A DNA stretch of 64,000 bases from Oxyruncus cristatus. Its lineage: Eukaryota > Chordata > Aves > Passeriformes > Cotingidae. Numbering within the stretch: the first letter of the stretch is position 1; each line of letters begins with the position of its first letter. This document shows positions 40,301 to 52,300 of this stretch, in pieces. Location of the stretch: positions 4,752,003-4,816,002 of the forward strand of contig VXAY01000172.1 in NCBI GenBank assembly GCA_013399855.1, read 5' to 3'. Below the pieces are notes generated by a model, which saw only the letters and a list, made by a program, of their open reading frames with translations, searched no databases and had not been told where the DNA came from. The position numbers and the translations under genes were made by a program.

Positions 40301-43300
40301 AGCATAGCAAATACAATAAACCAGTGCTCACCACTTCAGGAACTTAAATAATATTTTGAACAACAAAATACAGGAGAATTACAAGGAGAAAAAATTGATT
40401 TACCATCATTTTCAGAAACATCAGCAGCTCTCATTTCAAACAGGTCCAACAGTAGGTCCAACAATAAAGTAATAAGAAATCTAAATGCAGTAGTAATTAA
40501 AAGAAGGCCAATTCATGTCAAGTTTTACTTCAAACCATGTTCTCACCTCGACTCTCACAGCTCTCTAGTAAAATCAATGTGCAGTTTAAAAAATCCCAGT
40601 ACCTCAAAGAACCCCCAGCATTACATGAACACAAACAAGTAGACAAAATTAGTCCTTATTACTACTTGTAGTTGGTTTACTACAGAGAATGCAACATAAC
40701 TTTGCATTTTGCTTAAAAAAAAGTCCTTTTTCCACACTTAAGTCCTTTATAATCATAAAACGGGTCTGGAGAATTTGATGTTGGAAGTTAACAGTTAAAG
40801 CATAAATATATTATTTTCTAAGTAGAACAATCAAAGTCTGTAAAGGTTTATATGGTGTTTACTAATAGGTGTATTCACATGGAAAATATGAGACTAGCTT
40901 TCGCTGAATTAGTAATGTTTGTGCCTTTTCTTGCAATCAATCAAAAAATTTCAAAGGTTGGCATTGTAATTATCTTTCTATTTGAATTTTCTGAAGTGCA
41001 GTTCCACTCATACACATGAAGAAATATTCAGAAGTAATCACTTGTACTTCAGGGTAATGTTAAACTAAAACCAGTTGATCAGCATCTGCTTGCTCTGGTT
41101 ATAGCTTTGATTTTGCAAATCCCCAGTTAACAGTGGAAAGCTGTACTGACATCTTACTATCCGATGTAAATGTGACAGGAAAGGAAAAGAATGCTGTGTC
41201 AGCCACCACCCAACCAAATGTCCCTGTAATCTTTCTGTGATGGAAGGCAGATATTTTTAAATGCCACCAAAATGCAGAAAATAGGAAATGATTATGTTTT
41301 CATAGAATGCTTTGGGATGCAAGTGACCTTAAAGATCATCTAGTTCTAATCCCCCTCCATAGGCAGGGACACTTCCCACTAGACCACATTTCTCAGAGCC
41401 GCATCCAACCTGGTCTTGAACACTTCTAGGGATGTAGCATTCATAACTTCTCCGGGCAACCTGTTCCAGTGCCTCACCAACCCCACAGTAAAGAATTTCT
41501 TCACAACAGCTAATCTAAACCTACCCTCTTTCAGTTTAAAGCCATTACCCCTTGTCTTTTCACTACACGCCCTTGCAATAAGTCCCTTTCCAACTTTCTT
41601 GTATGCCCCCTTTAGGCATTACTATCCCTTCTAAAATATTGGAAGTACTGGAATCTACAATAAATTCTTCATCACAGAAATACCATTAGTTAAAAAAATA
41701 TCTTTTTTTGCATAAGACTTATTTCCAGATCATAGAGGGTTAAACACAGGAAACTATAAAAGGCACAATTGGAATCACCTTCTGCAAATAAACAGAAGCA
41801 GAAACCAAATCCTCTAAATGTGACATTTGCAAGTTCTCAGTCAAGAGGAGCATTGTATAGTGTATATGCCACCTCTCTATTCACTCTACTGGGCTTTAGG
41901 AAGCAATTTAGTTTTATTTGTACATTTAGCACTTGTAGCATTCTTTTCTTATGAAGCAGTGAATTAATGCTCCTTGCATTTCCTGATAAAAGACGTTCTG
42001 CAGGGTCACCAATGGCTTCAGGCACTGAGAGCTGCAGTAGGACATATCCAGAAAGATGCCCGTATCTGTAGAAAGTTGGGATTGGGCTGTTTTGTTTACT
42101 TTTGACAAAGTAGACAGATTTTATACAAAGCACCTGCAGCAGAACAGAGTTCACATTGCATAGGTAGATTTGTGAAAGGCAGTGAGATTTTGCAAAAAAA
42201 AAAAAAAAAGTAAAATCCACAAACCCCCCAAATAAGTAAAAAAATCTTTTGCAAAAGGAGGCTTCTGTTTAAAACTTCATTGAGCATAGGCAGCAAATTT
42301 AAAAACGATTTGTTTGTTTCCTAATCAATGTTTTTCCTTCACATGTACTCTTGCCCTATTTTCTTTCAACAAAGAAACAGATGCGCTGCATAGGTAGGCA
42401 ATAGAAAGTGCACAGATTTTATTTACATACTTCAGCAAACTACTTTTTTCTCAGCTGCCATCCTATCTGTTTGGCCAGCATCCACTGTAATCTGTTCTCC
42501 TTCATTATGTTAATCTGTGGGCGGAAAGATTTCTGTCATCTTCAAATCGCTTGTACAGCAATGGTAAACACCTTGGCCTGTCTGTAATTGGACAGGTGTC
42601 TGCATTGGTGTCACCCGGCTTTTAATTCAATTAAAGAACTGGCTGCTCTGCTCTCATTACCCACTCATTTCCTCTGCACTTTCAGTCAGTCAGTGAAATT
42701 TACACTCAGCGCCTGACTACGTTAAAATACGAAGTCAGCAGTCCCACAGCAAAGATCATCACTGATACACGTGAATTAATTTATAGCACAGCAAAATAAA
42801 TTTTGCTGTAAAAAAACAGCCTATGATCCAATGAAGTTGGCTGACAGCTTTAAAAAACTTACCCCAACTCCTCAATTATCATGCTCCCTGACTGGCATCT
42901 CTTGTCTATACCCAATAATTGTTGATCTGATGAGAATCCATCGGGCTTTCCAAGATGGGATGCTAACAAAGCAAAATTCAGCCACAATTGCATGTATTCT
43001 ATTAATGTTAACAGGAGAGAGGCAGATAAATTGTCACTTTGATTAGGAGATAGAATTAGAGACATCAGTAATATTTAAGATGAGGGTCAACCTCCCACAT
43101 TTGGGATATGAGTCCCATTCATTCAGTCTGCCACCACAGAGCAGCTGAATCCACCTAGTCTCAAAATTTACATCATAGACTACGTTCAAAGCCTTAAAAT
43201 CCACATGGGGAAGTGGAGACACTAAATCATTCTAACACACCACTCCTATCTGCCCAAAGAACCTTTGGAAATAAATTAAAGTTCTAACACAGACATTTTG

Positions 43301-46300
43301 ACACAGTGACCCCATGAAACTGAATAATGTCATTTGTTAAATATGAATGTAAAGTTAACAGTCTAAAAGAGTGATCTGGAATCACACCTAGAACATTAAG
43401 CACACTTTATATGCAAAACTAGTATTTAATTCTCTATACTTTTATTTAAATGGTCTTTAATTATTTGCAATATTGAAAGTTGAGGTTTAGAGTTGTGTCA
43501 GAGAGAAAATGCTAGGTTCATTCTAGCAGATAAGGGATAAGAACATTGCTATGGACAGTAGAAAAGGGGTCAACAATGAATTTATGGTAAAATGGGTGCA
43601 TGGAGTAGTCAGGGTGAGTTGCACCTTTATATCCACTCCATTCATCATTCTAATGCACACAGCATATAAGAAGATTAAATATACAGCTTCTTTCCTTCAC
43701 TTCTCTGTAAAATAGAAATTTCTTTTGTTCAGAACCTCTAAAAGGGAAGTCTCATACATTTAGGCAACACAGCCATACTCCACAGCATCCTGGCAGATTT
43801 TGAGTGAAAAAGCAGTACTTTGCATCAACAGAAAAAAAACCCAAAACTGTTCACCACTAAAGTATGAGGGTTAATATTCTTTTCAGAAAAACCAAAAAAG
43901 AGAATCAAAGGCAATTACAGTATTATAGCAATTTCTTCATCCAGTTTCATGAAAGCAGCTGCTTCACTGTTCCAGTCTGTCATCCTACTGTTTCATGAAG
44001 TTGCTTCAAAACTCCACCAGGTCTTCAGAGATGAAAAGACACACTTGCTTATTGCAACTTATAGAGCTTTTACTCTTCATAATAGACTGGTTATGAAAAT
44101 CCATAAATTGAGGTGAGGTTTTTAAAAAATATTTCCTGATGAAGCCTTCCCATAAAAACAAAACCACTCACCTACACACACAACTCACAAAAAAAGCTAT
44201 TTGATCTTACAGATGGAACACGAATACTAAAATTCACTTCCTCACTTCAAAAAAAATTTCACTCACCTAACACAGTGGAAGAGGACTATTTTGCAAGGCT
44301 AGATCTATTTTTTTTAGAGGCGAATTTAGCTAATTTTAATCATAACCAGACTTACATATGCAGCCTGAAAACTCAGCTTTGCTACTGAATATTAAGATTC
44401 CAAACAGAGATTATCGCACATTTGTTTCACAAGCTGAGTATTTTTTTGCCAAAAGGACGTTTCTTTGACAGATTTTTTCATTGTCAACTCCCTAACCCTC
44501 TATTTCACAAGGAGCTATTTTGAAATACACCAATTGAAACAACACTTGACCTTTAGACTTACCTTAATTCTTGTTTAAGCTTTAAAAACAAAAATTACAA
44601 AATCTCCCCTCCGCATACCTCAAGACTATTTAGCTAACTTGAATGCCTGAGGTCATGCAGCATCTGTCTAACAAAGTCACTTGTGTGTCGAGATGCATCA
44701 TTGCCACAGTACACTTAATCACAGTCCGCTGATCAGAAAAGGAAGTCCTCAACTGACTTTGTTTTTGACAGATTGTAGCAAAAACTGTTTAAGTACATGT
44801 GTCTTCTACATATGCATTTCTGAACTGAAAGCCTGTGCACATCAATCTGTCGCATACATCTGCATTTTTAAAGCATCTTCTAAGTATAGTATGAGTCATA
44901 AAACGTTGAAGGACTATTGAACATGAGGACACCTATTCCAACTCTATGGCTTATAAGAAGAAAGAAAAGGTTTACTTCAGTTATTGGATTTAGGTGGCTT
45001 GGAAATCCCTTCTTTTCCCCAACAGAAATATTTCATACCGAACCATACGCAAGCTCCACTGGCTTTGAAGATGCAATTCAAGTTGCAGTGGTTGAAAGAA
45101 ACCTGTTACATTCCCCATAACACAGAACAACTCTCTAGCTGCTTCAATTTGCAAAAAACCTTGGCCCAACAGAGTATTGATTCTGTAATAATCTACCGCT
45201 TTGTCACCCTTGATCATTTCAAACTGTCAGTGCTCATTTTCTGTAGTATGATTAACTTTAAAAGTTTGCAGAGAGAGAAAGCAATACCATCCACCTTTTT
45301 GCAAACTTTTTTGAGTACGTCTATAAAAACATACTAATTATCCCTTCTGTCCTGACAAATATTAGAAAGTTGACTTCTTTTTATTAATAAAAGTATTGGT
45401 ATGTAGCTAAGAGCTGATGTGATTTTGATAAAATGTTCAGGTTTATTTAATCAGACAATTTACATTTTGTATGAATAAATTTATAACACAGCATTGGACT
45501 GTAAACAAGACTCATTTAGGTCTAAACTCAATCAAGTTTGAATCTTAATATTGTAGAATACTAATATAATTTATGTTTTAAAATTCATATATTGAAAAAT
45601 ATGCCACTAGTCTGCTAAAGCCAGCTAAATGAAAGGAGATGGGAACCTACATTCTGCCACTCTGACTTAGAGTCATTAGGAGCTCAAGCATCACCTGACA
45701 ACTCACAGAAACCTAATGTGCAAAGACAGGTCTATCGGCTGCCCGATGTCGCATTAGCTGCTGCAGTCAAACAGGGATCTGAGCAGGGGCTGGGGTGCAG
45801 CTTCTGGTATGCTCCCTCAGCTCCTCCCACCAAGATAGAGTGCCTACAGATGGGTGAGAGAGACAGAGAGACCAAATCTCCTTACAACACCCACAGGGAC
45901 AAAACAGGCCAAGAATGAGCATCACAGCCCTCATCATTAAATGGACCTCAGTGCACAACACCCCTTTGTGTGGGAACGATGGGTACATCCCTCCAGATCT
46001 TACATGCTGTGGTATGGCATTGTAAAGCACATACTGTCATTCTTCTGGGAAATATTTAGACATCTTCTGTCATCTATCTGTGCTTCTAACCAAAGGTTAC
46101 TTCTACAAAATGATGATAATGAGACATAATCCACCTCAAAGTAACAGCCATTCTTGTGTTTAGCATGGTTCAAGGACCTGATGAAGCAGCTTTCAAAAAC
46201 CATATTTTCATTACAAAGTTCCAGCTTTTTTTACTTTAAATGTCAGTTGTAAGTAAATATAAACTAAATGCACCAAACCTGTTTAGTGCATTATGGCTCT

Positions 46301-49300
46301 TCGTATCTACCTAAAAAGTTTTAAAACATTAGAAATTTGTCTCAGTTCAGAGCAGGGATTTGGGAGTCCTCCTAGTGTTCTAACTCTACTTACATTTACA
46401 TTAGTTGGTTTCCAATCCTTTCCTATAAATTTATAAATACCCATAAGTTTACAAAAATCTCATTAACTGTAGCATAGGAATGTTTTCAGTGTAAAATATT
46501 AGCGCAAACCAAGAGCTTTCAAGTAATTTCAAGTGCATTAAAGTATTATTCCAGCAATTCACTAACAATTTCATGTGGTAAACTCCCCATAGGTGGTAAA
46601 TTGCTTACAGGCCCCATGTAAATCAAAAAAGCCCAAAGGAAACAGCATTTCCTAATAGCCACCCTAGACAGTGACCCCTGAACGCTGTCAGAGGCAGTGG
46701 GCAGGGTGCAGAGGCTGGTTGCAAATCCACAGGCTGCTTCGGCAGAGCCGGCCGAGGCCTGGCAGAGCTTTCCCTGAGACGGAGAATCTCTCAGGCAGCA
46801 GCATTTCCCAGAGCACGGGCATTTGCCAGCCTGGTAGCAAGTTTCCCCCAGCCCTATGGCCCCGCTGTCCATCCCCAGCTGATCTGTCACTGGCAGGTGT
46901 CCCTGTCTCCTCTTCTGAGAGATTCTCTGGCTAGAGCACTTTCAAAACCAAGGTGCAGCCCAGACACTTTGATTAACCATATTAAATCATTAAATTAACT
47001 TTTCCTGAGATATTCATCTGTCAAGCATAAAAGACTAAAAGGTGAAAAGTAATTACAAACACGTGTCATGGGAAGGAGGGAACGGCAGCCATGGGCTTTC
47101 AGAGGGGAAGCTGCCGACAACAATTTTCTCATTACCACGCGTGCAGTCACAACATCAGCCCTCAACTATTGCAGCAATGACACGGGCAGGATGAACTGCA
47201 AAACCATACGAACTTGAAAGAGAAATCTATAAGAGGAACATCAATTGTTCGTGACTTCTTTTGCAGCATATTTTATTTCAATATTATTGCCAAGTATCAC
47301 TAGCATTCTTCACCGCCAATATTTGGGACCCTGTCATTTACAGGCTTGTCAATCTCCTGAATTCTAAAATGAGAGAAATCTGAATTATGGTGGGTAAAAA
47401 AAAAAAAAACATAATCCTCCCAGTGCTTGTGCTTGACAAGAGAAGCATCAGAGGATTGTGATCAGTAATGCAAAACCTGTTTAGAGGCAAGACAGCTGGG
47501 GTGTATCCCAGGGATTGACAAATACCATTGGACATCTTCAATTATGACCTTGATGATGGGGGAAGTGTGGCCCTCAGCAAGTTTGTGGATGATACAAAAG
47601 GGCCACTAAGATTAAAAATGGACTGGAGCATGTCTTTTATGAGGACAGGCTGAGAGAGCTGGGACTGAGCTCAGGAAAGAGAAGGCTTGGGGTGATCTAT
47701 CAATGTTTATAAATGCCGGATGGGAGGGTACAAAGAAGCAGCCAGACTGTTCTAAGTAGTGCCCAGTGATACGACAAGAGTCAACGGGCACAAATTGAAA
47801 TACATGAATCATAGTATCATAGAATACCCTGAGTTGGAAGGGACACACAAGGTTCATGGGTCACGATGATCTCAGAGGTCTTTTCCAACCTAAATGATTC
47901 CTTGATCATCAAGTCCAACTCCTGGCTCTGCACAGGACAACCCCAAGAATCACACCATCTGTTTGAGAGCCCAAACTCTTCTTGAACTCTGGCAGGCTTG
48001 GTTTTGTGATAACTTTCCTGGGGGAGAAAATGAAATTCCAACGGAACACAAGAAACCACACTTTTTTACTGTGAGGGTGGACAAACACTGGAACTGGTTT
48101 CCCACAGAGGAATATCTCTATATGTGGAGATACTCAAAACTCAATTGGACATGGTCCTGGGAAACCTGCTCCAGCTTGCCTGAGCTAGGGGAATGGACAA
48201 AATAATCGATCCAACCCCAACGATCCTTTGATATTCTGGATTCCAAAGGAAAGCAGAAGCAAAACTTCTCACAAACCACACAGAAACAGCATGTGTTCTA
48301 AAGCCTCTTTCATTTGTTTAAATACTGATACTAATTGATATTCCGAATTTCCATGTCAGCATGTGGAATGCACTGGAATGCACAGGAAAGCAATCCAGCC
48401 TCTAGGAAAAAAATTCTTTGATGTGATGACCCTGTACTTCCTTTATTACTCTGTGAGCGTGACCAGCTGTATCCAAAGTCTATCAATGTTATTACATGCT
48501 TCTTTGAAGGCAAGATAGGCTTGCACAGTGCTCCTTGAATCCCAAAAATTTACAGTGTAACTTTATACTCTCAGCCTAGAATACAGATACTGAACACTAC
48601 GTGGAAATATATCAAATAATTTATCGAATGCACTCCTGGTTCAACAGTCAGAACCTCATTTTAAGCACTTAAATCTGATGAATACTCCTTTCTTGGGTGG
48701 AGTGAAAAAATAGTTTGACATTTTGAAGATTACAAGGGTCAGTTTTGGAAGGATTTTCATTTCTGATGAGTCACAAATAGGCATTTGAGATTGCGGGATT
48801 ACAGTCATTTAAAGACCTGTTTTACTTTTAATATTTAGCTCAGCTTCATGACAAGAGAAGGTTCTTGTGAGTTTGACACACACAGGGCAGACTTCTCGGA
48901 CAGACCTCTTTTGTCACTGTGCTACGGTTATGACTCACGACCCTACTGAAACGGTGCAAAAGAATTTACAGTTTTAGTATAAACCAAAACACAACAGATG
49001 GGCATGAAAAGTTTCAAGGGAAAAAATAAGACAAAGAGGGTTGTCAGTGCCCTCAGATACATTTGCAAGCAGTAGATTAAGTGGTGCCTAGGTTTGACAA
49101 GGAACGAAAATTTGAAGGAGGGTGTGGAAAAATGCCAGAGTTTCTTCAACAGTGATCTCACTGAGAGGTGTGGTGCTTTCTTCTCTGCTGTTGCTTTAAC
49201 AAGGCTGTTTGAGTTATTGTGGCATTTCCTCATGGAATGCAAGAAAACAATTTCTGAAGAAATTTCCCTGAAATTAGGGAGAAAACAAGTAACATTTTCC

Positions 49301-52300
49301 TTCTCACCAAACTCAAAATAAGCAAAGATAGCATCTTCTGTGGGGTTCTGTGTTTATAACTTTTGATTAACTAGGAAAGATAATTCACCAGGGAAGGACA
49401 CCTGGGAGTCTCACATTTGTGGATAACCAGTTCTCAGCATCCACAGACTTGCCCATCTGTGTAGGCTTCATTGAAATCAACGGAGTAAGATAAAACAGCT
49501 TCAAGATTGGTGATTAAATTTTCACTTGTCTCAGCTGTGACCTCACCATAAGGACATGAATTACATATTTCATACAATGCCAAAATTGGAAAATACATAA
49601 CTAAACTACTGGGCTGCAGTTATAAATAACAAGAGAAAGCACTCCTTAAACACACAAAACTGAATTGGAAAACTTACTGCCCCACCAAGTTACAGAAGCT
49701 AAAAGTATAAATCTATAAAAAAATAAAGACAATTGTACCATAGTACATTAAGCATGAGAGTCCAGATACAGCTTTCAGCCGAGGAATTCCAGAGCCAAAC
49801 AGCTGAATTTGTATTAACAGGAACACTCACTCTATGTTTAGCACATTTCTTACATTTTCTTCCTAAGCATCTATAATCTGACATTGTCAGAGAGACCAAT
49901 ATTTGAATTCAGCCATTCTTAAGTTCTTTGGATCATATGAGTGGACTGTGTGCTGGTGTGGCAAAATAAGCAAGCAGGATGCTGCATCAAGAAATGCATC
50001 ACCAGGAGAGAGAAAGAAGTCATTATCCCACTCAGTGTTTCTCAGGTCATACCTGGAACACTGTGGTCAGTTTTGGTTCCCACTGTGCAAAAAGAGATGT
50101 GGACAGGCTGGAGAGGGGCCAGAAAAGGGCCACAAGGATGATAAAAGGATTGAGAAGCCTGCCATGTGAAGAAAGGATGAGAGAACTGGGTTTGTTCAGC
50201 CTTGAGAAAAGAAGGTTTGGGGAGATCTTATCACCATGTTCCAGTATTTAAACAGTGGCTACAAAGAAGATGGAGAGTCCCTTTTTACAAGGAGTCACAT
50301 GTTAAAAACAAGGGGTAATACATACAAGTTACTCTTTGAGAGATTCCAATTCGGCACAAGAGGAAAAATTTTCAAAATGAGAACAATCAGCCATTNGTTC
50401 AGCCTTGAGAAAAGAAGGTTTGGGGAGATCTTATCACCATGTTCCAGTATTTAAACAGTGGCTACAAAGAAGATGGAGAGTCCCTTTTTACAAGGAGTCA
50501 CATGTTAAAAACAAGGGGTAATACATACAAGTTACTCTTTGAGAGATTCCAATTCGGCACAAGAGGAAAAATTTTCAAAATGAGAACAATCAGCCATTGG
50601 AATAATGTCTCCAGGAAGTGGTGTATTCCTCAACACTGGATACGTTTAAGACTCAGCTGGACAGGGTGCTGGGTCATCTTGTCTATACAATGGTTTTGCC
50701 AAGAAAGATTGTACAAAATGTTTCTTGAGCTCCCTTCCAACCTGGTATTCTGTGACTCCATTCTTTTATTTTCCATTATTCAACAGCTATCTGCTATAAT
50801 AAAGAACCAAGATCCACTTACTGTCTCCATTTAATGTAAAGGTATGTCTTCTACCTCCTGTAAGCTGCATGCAGATAACCTCTTACCTGTCCAAGCTGTT
50901 ATAGACTTTTTCATAACCCTGACATATAATTGTGGCACAACACCAACAAATTTAAACAACATTTTTGTTCTGACTGTCAGCTGTGAATAAGCTAGCTAAT
51001 ACATATGTTTCTACTAGGGTTTTAAATTCTACTAATACAATTTGTATTGCCTTAATACCATAAATAAAGAACACTGAAATCAACAAGGTCATCAAAGAAA
51101 TCGCAGTAACGATAGAAAGCCCATGCAGTATGTAAGTCCATCACTCACAAATAGTCAAGATATTTCAGACTGAAGAAAATAAAATACATGCAAGATTTCT
51201 CTTGAAAATGTATGGTTATGGCAGAGAAACAACACAAACCATATATACTTATGTAATAACTATTACATGGGCTTCACAAAAGCAGCAACAAAATACTGCC
51301 TGAGTTAACAGATTTCCCAATACTACTGGACTGCCAAAATCTGAGTCAAACCAAAGCAAAAGCTTTGAGCATTACAATGTTACCACACTTGCAATTGTTA
51401 TGAATTAAATAATTGATGATAAAGATTATAAAAACAAATGTATAGGTCACAATTTGTTACAATCAAAGTAAGATTTTGTACTATTGCCCCATTTAGTCAC
51501 CATCTAACACAATCCAGATTCTTGTCTGTAATGTACTTCCTTCCCTTGTAACAGCAAGCAAAGGCAGTTTGTTAATAGAGAGCAGAAAGCCAGATCCACG
51601 TTATCTTGACAGGAAGAAATGTTCCAAAACGTTCTCTATGTAGCAGAAAGAGTCCAGCCTTTCTTCCCCAAAAAATCTGCCTCCTATGGGTAAAAAGACT
51701 TAGACTCCAGGAACCATCTCATGTAATGGTTCCTTATAGCTCCTGTCCACAACTCATAGCTCAACAATGCAAACAAACCCCATAAACTCAAAGCCCTGAA
51801 TTCCTTCATTCCATAATAACCTACCTCTACATCCCAGTGGTATCAACCACAGCATCTGATTAACACATATGCATGCTAGTTCCCACTGAAATCAGTTTGG
51901 TTTATATGATCAAAATTAGGCAGGTAGATCAAGTGCTTTAATACATCATGTCAAATAGCACCCTATGGGACCCACATTCAGAGTTAATTTAGGTGAACTG
52001 GATGGAACAACAGTGAAGGACAGGAAAAAAAGAATCACATATACTAATCAAAAATAAGCAAACCAAAAAAGCATTCCTCCCACCCAGATCATAGATAGCT
52101 TGGGAATTGCTTTTTAGTATTTCTGTTGTATCTTAATTTCTATTGTTCTTTGAAATGAGTACATCCCTATGAGGACGCTGACACAATTAATTATCCTTCC
52201 AAATGTTATCTATGCTGTGTATACACAAAAATAGACAAGTAATTTTTTACAGATCAACAAAAGAAGGTATAAGCATCCTGTGTTATTAGATACGCCTAAA

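Larger units (their letters stand above)
47541..48243 (+). mobile_element. Old CR1 copy interrupted by a younger CR1 insertion
   Basis: Plus-strand CR1 sequence is present in two blocks. The first is 47541-47808, from a GACCTTGATGATGGGG start to GGGCACAAATTGAAATACAT. The second is 48030-48243, from ATGAAATTCCAACGGAACAC through TACTGTGAGGGTGGACAAAC to a degraded tail. The blocks are contiguous in CR1 order and are split by a reverse-oriented CR1. The first block also appears to have an internal deletion after GATGATACAAAA. Confidence 0.82.

Noticed and set aside
45718..46203. Several overlapping open frames on both strands near 45.7-46.2 kb
   Set aside because: They are shadows of a slightly GC-richer stretch. 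No frame carries recognisable protein features.
50236..50834. Two nearly identical open frames that look like a duplicated small gene
   Set aside because: They are the same CR1 ORF2 remnant read twice because of the duplication around the N at 50396.
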